From positions 1 to 64,000 of the forward strand of contig JAZSAT010000038.1 of NCBI GenBank assembly GCA_045602025.1: 64,000 nucleotides of DNA, in the 5' to 3' direction. How positions within the stretch are numbered: the stretch's first letter is position 1; every line of letters begins with the position of its first letter. The DNA comes from RGIG5579 sp045602025 (GTDB lineage Bacteria; Bacillota; Clostridia; Oscillospirales; SIG627). Under the pieces are notes generated by a model, which made no database searches, had not been told where the DNA came from, and saw only the letters and a program-made list of their open reading frames with translations. This document shows positions 41,083 through 49,839 of the stretch, piece after piece. Position numbers and translations under genes: made by a program.

Positions 41083-41083
41083 A

Positions 41084-42067
41084 TTATTTTCTGTTCTGTC
41101 TGTAAAGCTCCCAAATGACCTTCAGGCTCTTAACAGCGCTTTCCAAGGGAACGGGAGATTCTTTTCCCTCTTCCAAAGCCTTGTAAAATTCTTCAATTAG
41201 GATGCTGTGGCCCTTACCCCAAACTTCCTTGCCGCGTCGCACACCCTTGGTGCCCTCGAAAACGATCTGGCCGTCCACAGAAAGACGGTCGCCGGAAAGG
41301 CGGAGATTTTTCTTCTCGCAGGCAATATCCACTTCCACTCTTGCGGATTTAAAGTAACAGTTGGTTGCAAAGAAGATGCCCACCTTATCATCGGGATACT
41401 TCATAATGATGTGAGCGGTATCCTCCGTATCGTTATGGGGTCCTGTGGTATGGGTTGCGATGGCACCGGTTATGGATTCGGGTTCACCGAGAAAATACAA
41501 AAGAAGATCCAAGGAATGGATAGACTGATTGATCAGAACGCTCCCGCCTTCAGTAGCGATCTTTCCTCTCCAGGGGCTTTCGGTGTAATATTCACCGCCT
41601 CTTTTCCAGGTCACAATGGCTCTGCCGCCCAAAACCTTACCTGCCTCACCGGAGGCGATCATTTCTTCCGCAACACCGACTGCAGAAAGAAAACGGTTCT
41701 GGAAGCTAATGCAAAGGATGGCAGAAGAATTCTTCTCCGCCTCGATCAGAGCGGGAAGCTCCTCAGGTGTCATACAAGCAGGCTTCTCCAAAAAGACATT
41801 GATGCCTTTTTCCAAGGCATAGATTGCCATAGGCGCGTGGAGAAAGTGAGGGGTACAAATATGCACTGCATCAGGCTTTTCCTTTTCCAGCATCTCCTTG
41901 TAATCGGTATAGATCTTCAGATCAAGACCTTCTCTGTCTATGGCAGCTTTCGCTGCATTCGGATCAATATCACAAACCGCAGAAAAATTCACATTCGGCA
42001 TTTCTTTTAAAATACCAATATGATTTTCGCTGATGGCACCGCATCCGATCAAAACTGCTTTTTTCAT
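41084..42067 (-). CDS. Gfo/Idh/MocA-family oxidoreductase
   Basis: A 327-residue NAD(P)-dependent dehydrogenase. The Rossmann motif LIGCGAISENHIG opens the protein and FLEKPACMTPEE carries the EKP motif with the catalytic Lys. The C-terminal alpha/beta domain follows (GGSVLINQSIHSLDLLLYF). AGAGGAAGTCAAT precedes the ATG at 42067. Substrates in this family are sugars, inositols or amino sugars. It lies downstream of three genes of a similar pathway but is separated from them by a terminator. Confidence 0.93.
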   Translation of the reverse strand: MKKAVLIGCGAISENHIGILKEMPNVNFSAVCDIDPNAAKAAIDREGLDLKIYTDYKEMLEKEKPDAVHICTPHFLHAPMAIYALEKGINVFLEKPACMTPEELPALIEAEKNSSAILCISFQNRFLSAVGVAEEMIASGEAGKVLGGRAIVTWKRGGEYYTESPWRGKIATEGGSVLINQSIHSLDLLLYFLGEPESITGAIATHTTGPHNDTEDTAHIIMKYPDDKVGIFFATNCYFKSARVEVDIACEKKNLRLSGDRLSVDGQIVFEGTKGVRRGKEVWGKGHSILIEEFYKALEEGKESPVPLESAVKSLKVIWELYRQNRK

Positions 42068-42089
42068 ATTGACTTCCTCTTTTTCTGTT

Positions 42090-42120
42090 AAAAAGGGCTG
42101 TCGCACAGGCACGACAGCCC
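42090..42120 (-). terminator. Terminator of the three-gene isomerase-dehydrogenase operon
   Basis: The stem GGGCTGTCG/CGACAGCCC has an 8-base loop and is followed by T5 on the minus strand, between the stop at 42158 and the next start at 42067. Some readthrough into the last gene is likely. Confidence 0.85.
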
Positions 42121-42157
42121 AAACTTTACTTGATTATAAATTAAGTGCGGAAAAAAA

Positions 42158-43378
42158 TCAATAGGTTCCGTCCAAATCAACGGGGCCGTCATTTGCTTTT
42201 ACTTCCTTGCGACGGCTGGTCTTTACTCTCTTCATCAATTCTTCATAGTAAAGCTCCTCATCAATGGGAAGGGTAATGGTTTCATCCTTCCAGGAGGAAA
42301 GGATCATCGCATTTGCAAGCTCTACGCCGTGGATACCTTCTTCTGCACGGGCATAGAGAGGCTCAATGCCAAGAACCGCATTTGCCACATTGGAAAGAAT
42401 ACCTGCATGCTGGGGATTGGGTGCATCCACTTCAATTTCAATGATCTCAAAGAGAGGCTTCTTCATACCGCTGCCCTTATCGTTTGCATTGTATTCTCTC
42501 TCGTCGATCTCGTTCTTGTAGAAGGTAAGGGTGTTGGTTCTCTTGCGAGCTTCACCGTTGCCGGAAAATACATTTTCATATACAAGTTTACCCATGGTAC
42601 CGGTTACCTCAAAACGGTTGGTGCCGGGGGTATCACCCGTAGTGGTAACAAAAAGACCGGTTGCGCCGTTCTCATACTCAAAATATGCGGTTACATCGTC
42701 TTCTACCTCAATATCGCGCCACTTGCCTGCATGGCAGAATGCACGAACTTTCTTCGGCACCATGCCAACGATCCACCAAAACAGGTCGATATTGTGGGGA
42801 GCCTGATTCAGAAGAACACCGCCGCCCTCGCCGGACCAGGTTGCGCGCCAGTCACCGGAATCATAGTAGGTCTGAGTGCGGTACCAGTCGGTAATGAGCC
42901 AGTTGGTACGCTTGATCTCGCCAAGCTCTCCGTTTTCTACCATTTCCTTCATCTTCTTGAAGTAGGGATTGGTACGCTGGTTGAACATAATACCGAAGAG
43001 CTGATCGGGATGCTTCTTTGCTTCCTCGATCATTTCTTTCACCTGCTTGGTATAAACGCCTGCGGGCTTTTCTACTACGATGTGAAGACCTGCCTTCAGT
43101 GCCTTGATGGCAATTTTAGGGTGATCGTAGTGAGGAACACCGATGATTACAACATCGCATTCACCGGAATTGATCAATTCTTCATCGCTGTTAAAGTATT
43201 TTACATTATCAAGAAGAGGATTTCCTGCATATTTTTCCTTAACAACCTCAAGCTTTTTGGGGTTCAGATCCGCAACCGCGGTGAGAATACCGTTCTCGAT
43301 CTTACCGTCCATAAAGTTCTTCATGTGGGTGTGGCCGATGTTACCGGCACCGATCATACCAAATCTTACTTTGTCCAT
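42158..43378 (-). CDS. Gfo/Idh/MocA-family oxidoreductase, longer form
   Basis: A 406-residue dehydrogenase. GMIGAGNIGHTHMKNF is the NAD(P) site, HIVVEKPAGVY the EKP motif, and GGGVLLNQAPHNIDLF in the middle supplies the conserved His after Asn-Gln. It is longer than its neighbour at 41084, with an extended C-terminus. It overlaps the upstream TIM-barrel gene by 13 bases. Together with two isomerases and a second dehydrogenase it suggests oxidation and rearrangement of a polyol or glycoside. Confidence 0.93.
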   Translation of the reverse strand: MDKVRFGMIGAGNIGHTHMKNFMDGKIENGILTAVADLNPKKLEVVKEKYAGNPLLDNVKYFNSDEELINSGECDVVIIGVPHYDHPKIAIKALKAGLHIVVEKPAGVYTKQVKEMIEEAKKHPDQLFGIMFNQRTNPYFKKMKEMVENGELGEIKRTNWLITDWYRTQTYYDSGDWRATWSGEGGGVLLNQAPHNIDLFWWIVGMVPKKVRAFCHAGKWRDIEVEDDVTAYFEYENGATGLFVTTTGDTPGTNRFEVTGTMGKLVYENVFSGNGEARKRTNTLTFYKNEIDEREYNANDKGSGMKKPLFEIIEIEVDAPNPQHAGILSNVANAVLGIEPLYARAEEGIHGVELANAMILSSWKDETITLPIDEELYYEELMKRVKTSRRKEVKANDGPVDLDGTY

Positions 43379-44247
43379 GCCATATCCTCGCTTTCTTTAA
43401 ATCCGTTTTTCTCAAGAACCTCTTTCAGGCTCTTTACTGCAAAGTCAAAGGATTCATTTTTATCCTTGAATGCAAACTTGGTCTTAAATTCGCTCTTGTC
43501 AAATTCGCTGTATCCTTGGAACTTAAACAGGTGAGGCTCCATCGTAAGGAAGGAATCTCCCTTGAAAATGTCATTGTGAAGGCAAATCGCTTCACCGATC
43601 AAACCGTCACCGTAGCCCGCGGGGACGATTTCTCCCTCATTTGTGCAATCTTTAATATGGAGATAATCAATATAAGGCATTACAAGCTTCGTTGTCAGTG
43701 CCTGATCTACACCTGCCTTGCGGTAGTTGGAGGGGTCGAAAATACCGCCGATCTCGGGAACATTTTCGTGAATGTCAAGGACCTCTTCCATCTTTTCGCC
43801 GTAAATGAGCGCTTCATTCTCATGCATCAATTGAATGCCCTGCGTTTCAGCATATGCGCAAAGCTTGTGGAGTCTTTCCAAAACCTCTTCGCGGTAATCT
43901 CTGGGATTTTCTCCTTCGGGAATGAAGTAGGAGAACATACGGATCCTCTTTGCCTCTAAAATGTGACAGATCTCACACAGACGGCGAAGAGATTCCAAAG
44001 AATAATCGAAAAATTTGGTGATATCCGTTTTGCCCAAACGGCTACCGATCGCAGAAATGCCGATGCCGTTTGCATCCAGCTTTGCTTTTACCTCGCGTGT
44101 GGTGGCATTGGACTGTGCATCGATAGGACCGGTCTCAAGGCCGCGAAGCTCGATAAAGCGAATACGGTTTCTCAAAAGGGCTGCGATCTGGGTATCCAGT
44201 TCCTTTCCTGCTTCATCTGCAAATGCAGAAAGATAATACTTTGCCAT
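43366..44247 (-). CDS. Sugar phosphate isomerase/epimerase-like TIM-barrel protein (293 residues)
   Basis: A TIM-barrel protein of the xylose isomerase-like/AP endonuclease 2 family. Metal-binding acids are placed at QLMHENEALIYG, GGIFDPSNYRK and YLHIKDC, with a later FLTMEPH. Members act on inososes, keto-sugars or hydroxypyruvate, but not necessarily phosphorylated sugars. GGAGGAAAATC precedes the ATG at 44247. It is the second gene of the operon. Confidence 0.9.
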   Translation of the reverse strand: MAKYYLSAFADEAGKELDTQIAALLRNRIRFIELRGLETGPIDAQSNATTREVKAKLDANGIGISAIGSRLGKTDITKFFDYSLESLRRLCEICHILEAKRIRMFSYFIPEGENPRDYREEVLERLHKLCAYAETQGIQLMHENEALIYGEKMEEVLDIHENVPEIGGIFDPSNYRKAGVDQALTTKLVMPYIDYLHIKDCTNEGEIVPAGYGDGLIGEAICLHNDIFKGDSFLTMEPHLFKFQGYSEFDKSEFKTKFAFKDKNESFDFAVKSLKEVLEKNGFKESEDMAWTK

Positions 44248-44262
44248 GATTTTCCTCCTTTT

Positions 44263-45030
44263 TTAGCACCAATTCTGCTTTTTACAATATTCAATGCTAC
44301 GGCGCATCTCGTCCAAAGGATCGGGCTTTTTGGAAGCGTTGTCCTGTTCAACAAGTGCATTGACACAGCCGTTTGCCTTCAGTGCCTCATACGCCTCGGG
44401 AAGGTTGACGACGCCCTCGCCCAGAGGACAGAAATCCTTCTGATCCAAAGGCTCGCGAATGTCCTTCAGGTGCGCATTTTCAATTCTTCCCTTAATACGG
44501 CCAAGCGTTTCGGGAACACTTCTTCCCGCATAGTGGATCCAGCAAACATCTGCAATGATATCCCAGTTTACATCTTCTACCAGATGGTCGAAAATGCATC
44601 TGCCGTTATCCAAGGCTTTGAATTCAAAATCGTGATTGTGATATGCAAAGCGGAAGCCTTCGTCCTGCAAACGCTTTGCCACATCATCAAACAGGCCCAT
44701 AAATCTCTTGGTGGTTGCGATGGTGCCGTCTCTCCACTTGGGAGGCATGGAACCGATGCCCACAACAGGAATATTACAAACCTTGTGGAATTCAATAATA
44801 TTCTTAATATTCAGAAGCAAACGCTCGGGATTCTGATGTGTGATCACGATATCCAATCCGAATTCCTGCGTAAAATCTCTCAATGCATAAGGATCGATGG
44901 CGATCATAGCAGATCCGCTTGCCTGAATATTCTGATAGCCCATCTCTTTGATTTTTCCTAAAGTAGAACGAACATCCTCCAGGGTATCCATCGTTCCGTT
45001 TAAGGAAAACATTTGTGCGCCGATTTTCAT
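44263..45030 (-). CDS. Sugar phosphate isomerase/epimerase-like TIM-barrel protein (255 residues)
   Basis: First gene of the operon, a second xylose isomerase-like TIM barrel. MKIGAQMFSLNG opens the protein; AYHNHDFEF and IIADVCWIHYAG and AHLKDIRE are the metal-site segments. It shares the fold but little sequence with the protein at 43366, so the two probably catalyse different steps. AAAAGGAGTTCTTCT precedes the ATG, and a promoter is visible at 45077-45106. Confidence 0.9.
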   Translation of the reverse strand: MKIGAQMFSLNGTMDTLEDVRSTLGKIKEMGYQNIQASGSAMIAIDPYALRDFTQEFGLDIVITHQNPERLLLNIKNIIEFHKVCNIPVVGIGSMPPKWRDGTIATTKRFMGLFDDVAKRLQDEGFRFAYHNHDFEFKALDNGRCIFDHLVEDVNWDIIADVCWIHYAGRSVPETLGRIKGRIENAHLKDIREPLDQKDFCPLGEGVVNLPEAYEALKANGCVNALVEQDNASKKPDPLDEMRRSIEYCKKQNWC

Positions 45031-45076
45031 AGAAGAACTCCTTTTCTTATTTTGATTTCGGTCTTGCTTTTATGCC

Positions 45077-45106
45077 ATTATACTACATATCTTATTATAA
45101 ATGCAA
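45077..45106 (-). promoter_or_regulatory. Promoter of the isomerase-dehydrogenase operon
   Basis: TTGCAT (45101-45106), 18 bases, TATAAT (45077-45082) on the minus strand. Confidence 0.72.
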
Positions 45107-45143
45107 GCATTTGAAAGTTCCATTGTGAATATCGTTAAAACTA

Positions 45144-45172
45144 TTGCAAATCTTGCTTTTCTTTGGTAAAAT
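45144..45172 (+). promoter_or_regulatory. Promoter of the GT2-GtrA operon
   Basis: TTGCAA, 17 bases, TAAAAT, 57 bases upstream of the ATG at 45230. Confidence 0.65.
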
Positions 45173-45229
45173 ATTTTCGTTTCGAATAACCTTGGAACCC
45201 CCGCAAAAAAGGGGAAGGAGAAGTAAAAA

Positions 45230-46321
45230 ATGACCATTGTAATCCCGGCATACAAGCCCGACGAAAAGCTATTATCTCTTTTAGCGGAACTGAAGAATAT
45301 CACCTCCTCCCGCATCATCCTTGTCAACGACGGTTCGGGAAAGGAATTTGACCCCATATTTGAAAAAGCCGCTTCCCTTTGCGACAAAATTCTGATCCAC
45401 GAGATCAATCGGGGAAAGGGCGCGGCAATGAAGACTGCCTTCGCCTATCTTTTGGAGAAAGGCATAGAAAAGGAAGCTGTCTGCACCGCAGATGCAGACG
45501 GTCAGCACCTTCCCTGTGATATTCTCAGCTGCCTGGACTGCGCAACAAAAAATCCGGGTGCTCTGGTTCTGGGCTCCCGCCATTTTACAGGAGATGTCCC
45601 TGCAAGAAGCCGTTTCGGCAACACAGTGTCCCGCCATACCTTCCGTCTTCTGATGGGCAAAATGGTGTACGACACCCAAACAGGCCTTCGCGCCTTCTCT
45701 CCCTCTCTGCTGCCCCAGATGCTCGCGATCAAAGAAGACCGTTACGAATACGAAATGCAAATGCTTTGTAATGCCGTCCGCCAAAAGACCCCCATTGTAG
45801 AGGTGGAGATCAGCACGGTCTATCTGGAAGAAAACAAATCCAGCCACTTCAGCCCTCTGAAGGACTCCCTGAAGGTCTACGGCCTTTTGATCCGCTGTGC
45901 CTTAGGTCCCTTTTTTCAGGTGATCTCTTTTCTCTTTTCTTCTTGCTTTGCCTTTGTAGTGGATGGAATCGCCTTCTTCCTTCTCCTCCACCTTTTGATG
46001 CCCCTTCTTTTAGGTGATCAGACGGACCTTATCGATTTTACTTCCCTTTTGATCGCCCGTGTGATCTCCTCCGTCCTGAACTTTGCCATCAACGGCAAGG
46101 TGGTTTTCCGCAACACTAAAAATCCCACAAGAAGCTTTGTTCTTTATTTTCTCCTTGTGGCGGCGATCTTCTTCGCCAATGATTTTCTCATTGATCAGCT
46201 CCGCTACGGGCTAAAGCTGCATTCCGTTCCCGCCCATATTCTGGCACAGGCGATCTGCTTCCCCGTAAGCTTTTTTGTTCAGAAATACATTGTTTTTCCT
46301 CATAAAAAGGAGAAAAAATGA
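45230..46321 (+). CDS. GT2 glycosyltransferase fused to a GtrA-like membrane domain
   Basis: A 363-residue fusion. Residues 1-210 are a family 2 glycosyltransferase of the dolichol/polyprenol-phosphate type (VIPAYKPDEKL, NDGSG, DADGQHLP, TGLRAFS). Residues about 220-355 hold four membrane helices of the GtrA family (FVVDGIAFFLLL ... NFAINGKVVFR). It probably transfers a sugar to undecaprenyl phosphate and flips the product, providing donors for GT-C enzymes such as the YfhO protein at 17531. GGGGAAGGAGAAG precedes the ATG. The stop overlaps the next start (ATGA). Confidence 0.92.
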   Translation: MTIVIPAYKPDEKLLSLLAELKNITSSRIILVNDGSGKEFDPIFEKAASLCDKILIHEINRGKGAAMKTAFAYLLEKGIEKEAVCTADADGQHLPCDILSCLDCATKNPGALVLGSRHFTGDVPARSRFGNTVSRHTFRLLMGKMVYDTQTGLRAFSPSLLPQMLAIKEDRYEYEMQMLCNAVRQKTPIVEVEISTVYLEENKSSHFSPLKDSLKVYGLLIRCALGPFFQVISFLFSSCFAFVVDGIAFFLLLHLLMPLLLGDQTDLIDFTSLLIARVISSVLNFAINGKVVFRNTKNPTRSFVLYFLLVAAIFFANDFLIDQLRYGLKLHSVPAHILAQAICFPVSFFVQKYIVFPHKKEKK

Positions 46322-47256
46322 CAGGAGACAGAAACGCCCGCCTTTTCATCTCCTTTTTGATCGACCTTATTCTTTTAGGTATTTTTCTCTGTATATTCGC
46401 CCTGTTTCACCATGTGCTTCCCCGCAGAAGCGGTGAAGGATTCGCCAGCACGGTAGAAACAGAATTTTCAGATTTTTCGGAAAAATTCTCTCAATTCTTC
46501 ACCGACGGCGAGATCATACAAGAAGACAACTTTTATAACGACGAAAACATCCATCTCACCCTGTCCTGTCACGCCGAAAACGGTGTTACCTATTATGTAG
46601 CGGATTTTTATCTTCGCGATGTATCATATCTGAAGACCGCAATGGCCTCCGAAGAATTTTCCACAGGAGTCTCCGATTCCGTTTTGAATATGGCAATGAA
46701 AAACAATGCTCTTCTTGCCGTCTCCGGGGACTATTTCGGCATTCGGGAACGGGGAATCGTCATCCGAAACGGCAAGATCTTCCGCAAAACAAAAGCCCAT
46801 CAGGTCTGTGTCCTGTATCGTGACGGCACTGTGGAAACCTATCCCTTTGCAGATTTCGATGTGGAAAAGGCCATTGATCGCGGTGCCTGGCAAGCCTGGG
46901 ATTTCGGCCCCCTTCTCCTTGACGAAAAGGGCAGGGCCATCTCCGATTTTGATACGGGCATATCAGGGAAAAACCCTCGCATCGGCATTGGCTATTATGA
47001 GCCCGGCCATTACTGTCTTGTTGCCATTGACGGAAGGCAAAGCCATTCCAAAGGAATGACCCTTTCCGAAATGGCCTCTCTTTTTGAAGCGCTTGGCTGC
47101 AAAAGAGCCTATAATCTGGACGGCGGCCACTCTGCTGTTATGACCTATGAAAACAAGATCTACTCCTCCCCTTCCAAAGAAGGCGGAAGAGATATCAGCG
47201 ATATTGTATATCTTTCCCCGGGAGGGAAAGATCCCATTTTCAAGGAGGAAGAATGA
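46318..47256 (+). CDS. Phosphodiester glycosidase (NAGPA-domain) protein
   Basis: A 312-residue protein with one N-terminal membrane anchor (about 11-33) and an extracytoplasmic domain of the NAGPA/DUF2233 family. GIVIRNGKIFR, VAIDGRQ and the signature YNLDGGHSAVM with YLSPGGK are visible. The family removes GlcNAc or similar sugars from phosphodiester links or trims exopolysaccharides. It is coupled on both sides by ATGA overlaps, as part of an envelope operon. Confidence 0.9.
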   Translation: MTGDRNARLFISFLIDLILLGIFLCIFALFHHVLPRRSGEGFASTVETEFSDFSEKFSQFFTDGEIIQEDNFYNDENIHLTLSCHAENGVTYYVADFYLRDVSYLKTAMASEEFSTGVSDSVLNMAMKNNALLAVSGDYFGIRERGIVIRNGKIFRKTKAHQVCVLYRDGTVETYPFADFDVEKAIDRGAWQAWDFGPLLLDEKGRAISDFDTGISGKNPRIGIGYYEPGHYCLVAIDGRQSHSKGMTLSEMASLFEALGCKRAYNLDGGHSAVMTYENKIYSSPSKEGGRDISDIVYLSPGGKDPIFKEEE

Positions 47257-47480
47257 AACGCTTTCTTTCGTGCATTTTCCGCATCATTCCCCATCTTTGT
47301 CTGATCCTTGCCCTGATGATGCTCACTTTTTTTACCATTGATCTTTTTAATCCCTCTATGGCATTTTTAAATAACACCCTAACCAAATATCTTTTGGCAC
47401 TTTTTTCTCTTCTTTCTCTTATTCCCGCACTGTATATGATCCTAAAAGAAGAAAAAGGTCAGAAAACAGAAAGGAAATAA
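47253..47480 (+). CDS. Small two-helix membrane protein
   Basis: A 75-residue protein with two hydrophobic helices (about 10-30 and 42-62) and a basic C-terminal tail (KEEKGQKTERK). No family recognised. Its start overlaps the stop of the NAGPA gene (ATGA), and the next gene begins 1 base after its stop, so it is a real member of the operon. Confidence 0.8.
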   Translation: MKRFLSCIFRIIPHLCLILALMMLTFFTIDLFNPSMAFLNNTLTKYLLALFSLLSLIPALYMILKEEKGQKTERK

Positions 47481-47481
47481 T

Positions 47482-48435
47482 ATGAAACAAAACCGAAATC
47501 TCTTAACATACACGGTGGTCCTCATTGCCGTTCTCATCCCCCCTGCCCTGGCACTCAGACTCTATGCATACTTTTACGATCTGGATGTTGCAACAGGCTT
47601 TTTCCTGGCAAAAAGCACCGCTTGCACCGTCTACAACGGAATCGGAATTTTTGTCTTTCTTTTGTGCCTTCTTCTCGGCGCACTGAAAAAAGACCTTCCC
47701 TCTCCCAAGAGAAAAGAAAAAATAACAGAGGAAGAAGGCACCGCTGTTTTTGACGAAGCCTTCTCCTTTCCGGAAGAAAAAGAAAGTCTGATCCTGGAGG
47801 AGGAAGATGTTTTCAAAGCCCCCCCTTTAAACCTTCCCCTTTTGGAGGGAAGTGCAAAAAAAGCATCCCTCTGGACCGGGACCCTTTCCGCCTTTGCATC
47901 CTTTTTACCCGGCTTTGCCTTTGCCGCTTATGCCGTGGTCTTCTTTATGCAAAATAAAACTGCGGGAACTGCATTTTTCTCCGCTCACGGGGTCCTCTCC
48001 CTTCTCAGCGGCCTCTTTTTCCTGATTTTTTCTCTTCGGAACTCCCCCAAAAAAAGCAAAGTCATTTCCTTTTTTGCATTGGTACCCGCCTTTTGGTGCA
48101 CGCTGCGTATGGTGATCGAATATCGGGACCTGACCCGCTTTATGAATAAGCCACTCTATGTGGGACAGTTTCTGTTTATCATTTCCGCTTTGGTCTTCTT
48201 TTTGTATCAGGCAGAGCTTCTTTTGGGCGAAAAGAATTTTTCCAACCCCAATTTTTACGCTTTCTTTGCCGCCAGCACCCTCTTTTTCGGCTTATCGGCA
48301 AGACTTTCCCAGCTGATCGCAGCCTTTGGAGGCGTGATCTCTCTTGACCTGATCGATGCCGCTGCTATGCTCATTGATCTTACCATTACTCTTTTTGCGG
48401 CAACAAAGCTTTCATCCCTTCTAAAAAAAGACTGA
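47482..48435 (+). CDS. Polytopic membrane protein of unknown function
   Basis: A 317-residue protein with about eight hydrophobic helices and an acidic cytosolic loop (about residues 72-115, rich in Glu). I do not recognise the family. It ends the envelope operon of GT2-GtrA, NAGPA protein and a small membrane protein. AAGGAAATAAT precedes the ATG. A clear terminator after it is not visible. Confidence 0.8.
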   Translation: MKQNRNLLTYTVVLIAVLIPPALALRLYAYFYDLDVATGFFLAKSTACTVYNGIGIFVFLLCLLLGALKKDLPSPKRKEKITEEEGTAVFDEAFSFPEEKESLILEEEDVFKAPPLNLPLLEGSAKKASLWTGTLSAFASFLPGFAFAAYAVVFFMQNKTAGTAFFSAHGVLSLLSGLFFLIFSLRNSPKKSKVISFFALVPAFWCTLRMVIEYRDLTRFMNKPLYVGQFLFIISALVFFLYQAELLLGEKNFSNPNFYAFFAASTLFFGLSARLSQLIAAFGGVISLDLIDAAAMLIDLTITLFAATKLSSLLKKD

Positions 48436-48462
48436 AAATGACAAAAATATCCTTTTCACCTC

Positions 48463-48492
48463 TTTACAAAACACCCGATTTTGTAGTATAAT
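48463..48492 (+). promoter_or_regulatory. Promoter of the pduL - NifU-like - GGGtGRT operon
   Basis: TTTACA, 18 bases, TATAAT, 43 bases upstream of the ATG at 48536. Confidence 0.78.
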
Positions 48493-48535
48493 AAGGCGGT
48501 TAAGCCAATAATAACAAAGATAGGAGATACCAATT

Positions 48536-49108
48536 ATGGAAAAGAAAGTACTTGTTGAAACTTCCGCTCGTCATGTGCACCTGTCTCAGGAACACATTGA
48601 GGCACTCTTTGGCAAGGGATACCAGCTCACCCACAAGAAAGATCTTTCTCAGCCCGGTCAGTACGCTTGCGAAGAAAGAGTTGACATCACCGGACCCAAG
48701 GGTACCATTAAGAATGTTATCATCCTCGGACCTGCTCGTCCCGCTTCTCAGGTAGAGGTTTCCGCTACCGATGCAAGAACTCTGGGCATCAAAGCTCCCA
48801 TCCGCGAATCCGGCGACGTTGCCGCTTCCGGTGCTTGCACCATCAGTGTCGGCGACAAGAAAGTAGAATGCGCTGAGGGCGTGATCGTTGCAAAGCGTCA
48901 CATCCACTTCACTCCCGAAGATGCTGCCGCTTTCGGCGTAGCTGATAAGCAGATCGTAAAGGTACGCGTAGAGGGCGAAAGAGCACTCATTTTCGATGAG
49001 GTTGTAGTAAGAGTCAGCGAGAAATTCGCAGCTGCTATGCACATCGATACCGACGAATCCAACGCCGCCTGTGCCGCTCCCGGTACCATGGGCGTTTTGG
49101 TTGACTAA
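48536..49108 (+). CDS. pduL: PduL-type phosphate acyltransferase
   Basis: A 190-residue phosphotransacylase interconverting acyl-CoA (acetyl or propanoyl) and acyl phosphate. Both metal-binding His motifs are present: SARHVHLS at residues 10-17 and AKRHIH at 119-124. The protein lacks the N-terminal encapsulation helix of microcompartment PduL, and no shell genes are near, so it is probably cytosolic, like the Pta-substituting PduL of acetogens. Codon use is strongly biased. AGATAGGAGATACCAATT precedes the ATG. It shares an operon with two genes of unknown role. Confidence 0.94.
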   Translation: MEKKVLVETSARHVHLSQEHIEALFGKGYQLTHKKDLSQPGQYACEERVDITGPKGTIKNVIILGPARPASQVEVSATDARTLGIKAPIRESGDVAASGACTISVGDKKVECAEGVIVAKRHIHFTPEDAAAFGVADKQIVKVRVEGERALIFDEVVVRVSEKFAAAMHIDTDESNAACAAPGTMGVLVD

Positions 49109-49131
49109 AAAATAAAGAAAGGAAATTCAAA

Positions 49132-49827
49132 ATGAACATGTTTACCGAAGACGTACAGAACATGTGCGTTGTGGCAAAAGGCCCCAAGCACGGCCCCGCT
49201 CCCATCCCCGAAGAAGGCAGATGGGTCAAGGCTTATGATGTGACCGACATTTCCGGTCTCTCCCACGGCATCGGTTGGTGCGCACCCCAGCAGGGTATGT
49301 GCAAGCTGACCCTCAATGTAAAGAAAGGTATCATCGAAGAAGCACTGGTAGAAACCAGCGGCTGCTCCGGTATGACCCACTCCGCTGCTATGGCAGCTGA
49401 GATCCTTCAGGGCAAGACCATTCTGGAAGCTCTGAACACCGACCTTGTATGCGACGCGATCAATGTTGCAATGCGCGAGATCTTCCTTCAGCTGGTTTAC
49501 GGCAGAACCCAGACCGCTTTCTCCGAAGACGGCCTTCCCATCGGTTCTACTCTCGACGACCTTGGTAAGGGTCTGAGAAGCCAGGTTGGTACCATTTTTG
49601 CTACCAACGAGAAGGGTGTTCGCTACCTGGAAATGGCAGAGGGCTATATCCTCTCTCTCGGTCTTGACGAAGACAATGAGATCATCGGCTACAAATTCGT
49701 TCACCTTGGAAAGATGATGGAAGCGATCCGTCACGGCAAAGATCCCAAGGAAGCTTACGAGAGCAATGTAAAGAGCTACGGCAGATACGATTCCGCAGTG
49801 AAGTACATTGATCCCCGTGAAGAGTAA
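49132..49827 (+). CDS. NifU/IscU-like iron-sulfur scaffold-type protein
   Basis: A 231-residue soluble protein. The pattern KLTLNVKKGIIEEALVETSGCSGMTHSAAMAAEIL matches the IscU/NifU fold, in which the Cys (C78 here) binds an Fe-S cluster; further Cys are C12, C50, C57 and C107. The C-terminal 100 residues are not part of IscU and have no recognised domain. This protein is commonly found next to a GGGtGRT protein in Clostridia, as here (12-base gap). It could insert an Fe-S cluster in its neighbour. High codon bias. Confidence 0.85.
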   Translation: MNMFTEDVQNMCVVAKGPKHGPAPIPEEGRWVKAYDVTDISGLSHGIGWCAPQQGMCKLTLNVKKGIIEEALVETSGCSGMTHSAAMAAEILQGKTILEALNTDLVCDAINVAMREIFLQLVYGRTQTAFSEDGLPIGSTLDDLGKGLRSQVGTIFATNEKGVRYLEMAEGYILSLGLDEDNEIIGYKFVHLGKMMEAIRHGKDPKEAYESNVKSYGRYDSAVKYIDPREE

Positions 49828-49839
49828 GGAGGCATAACG

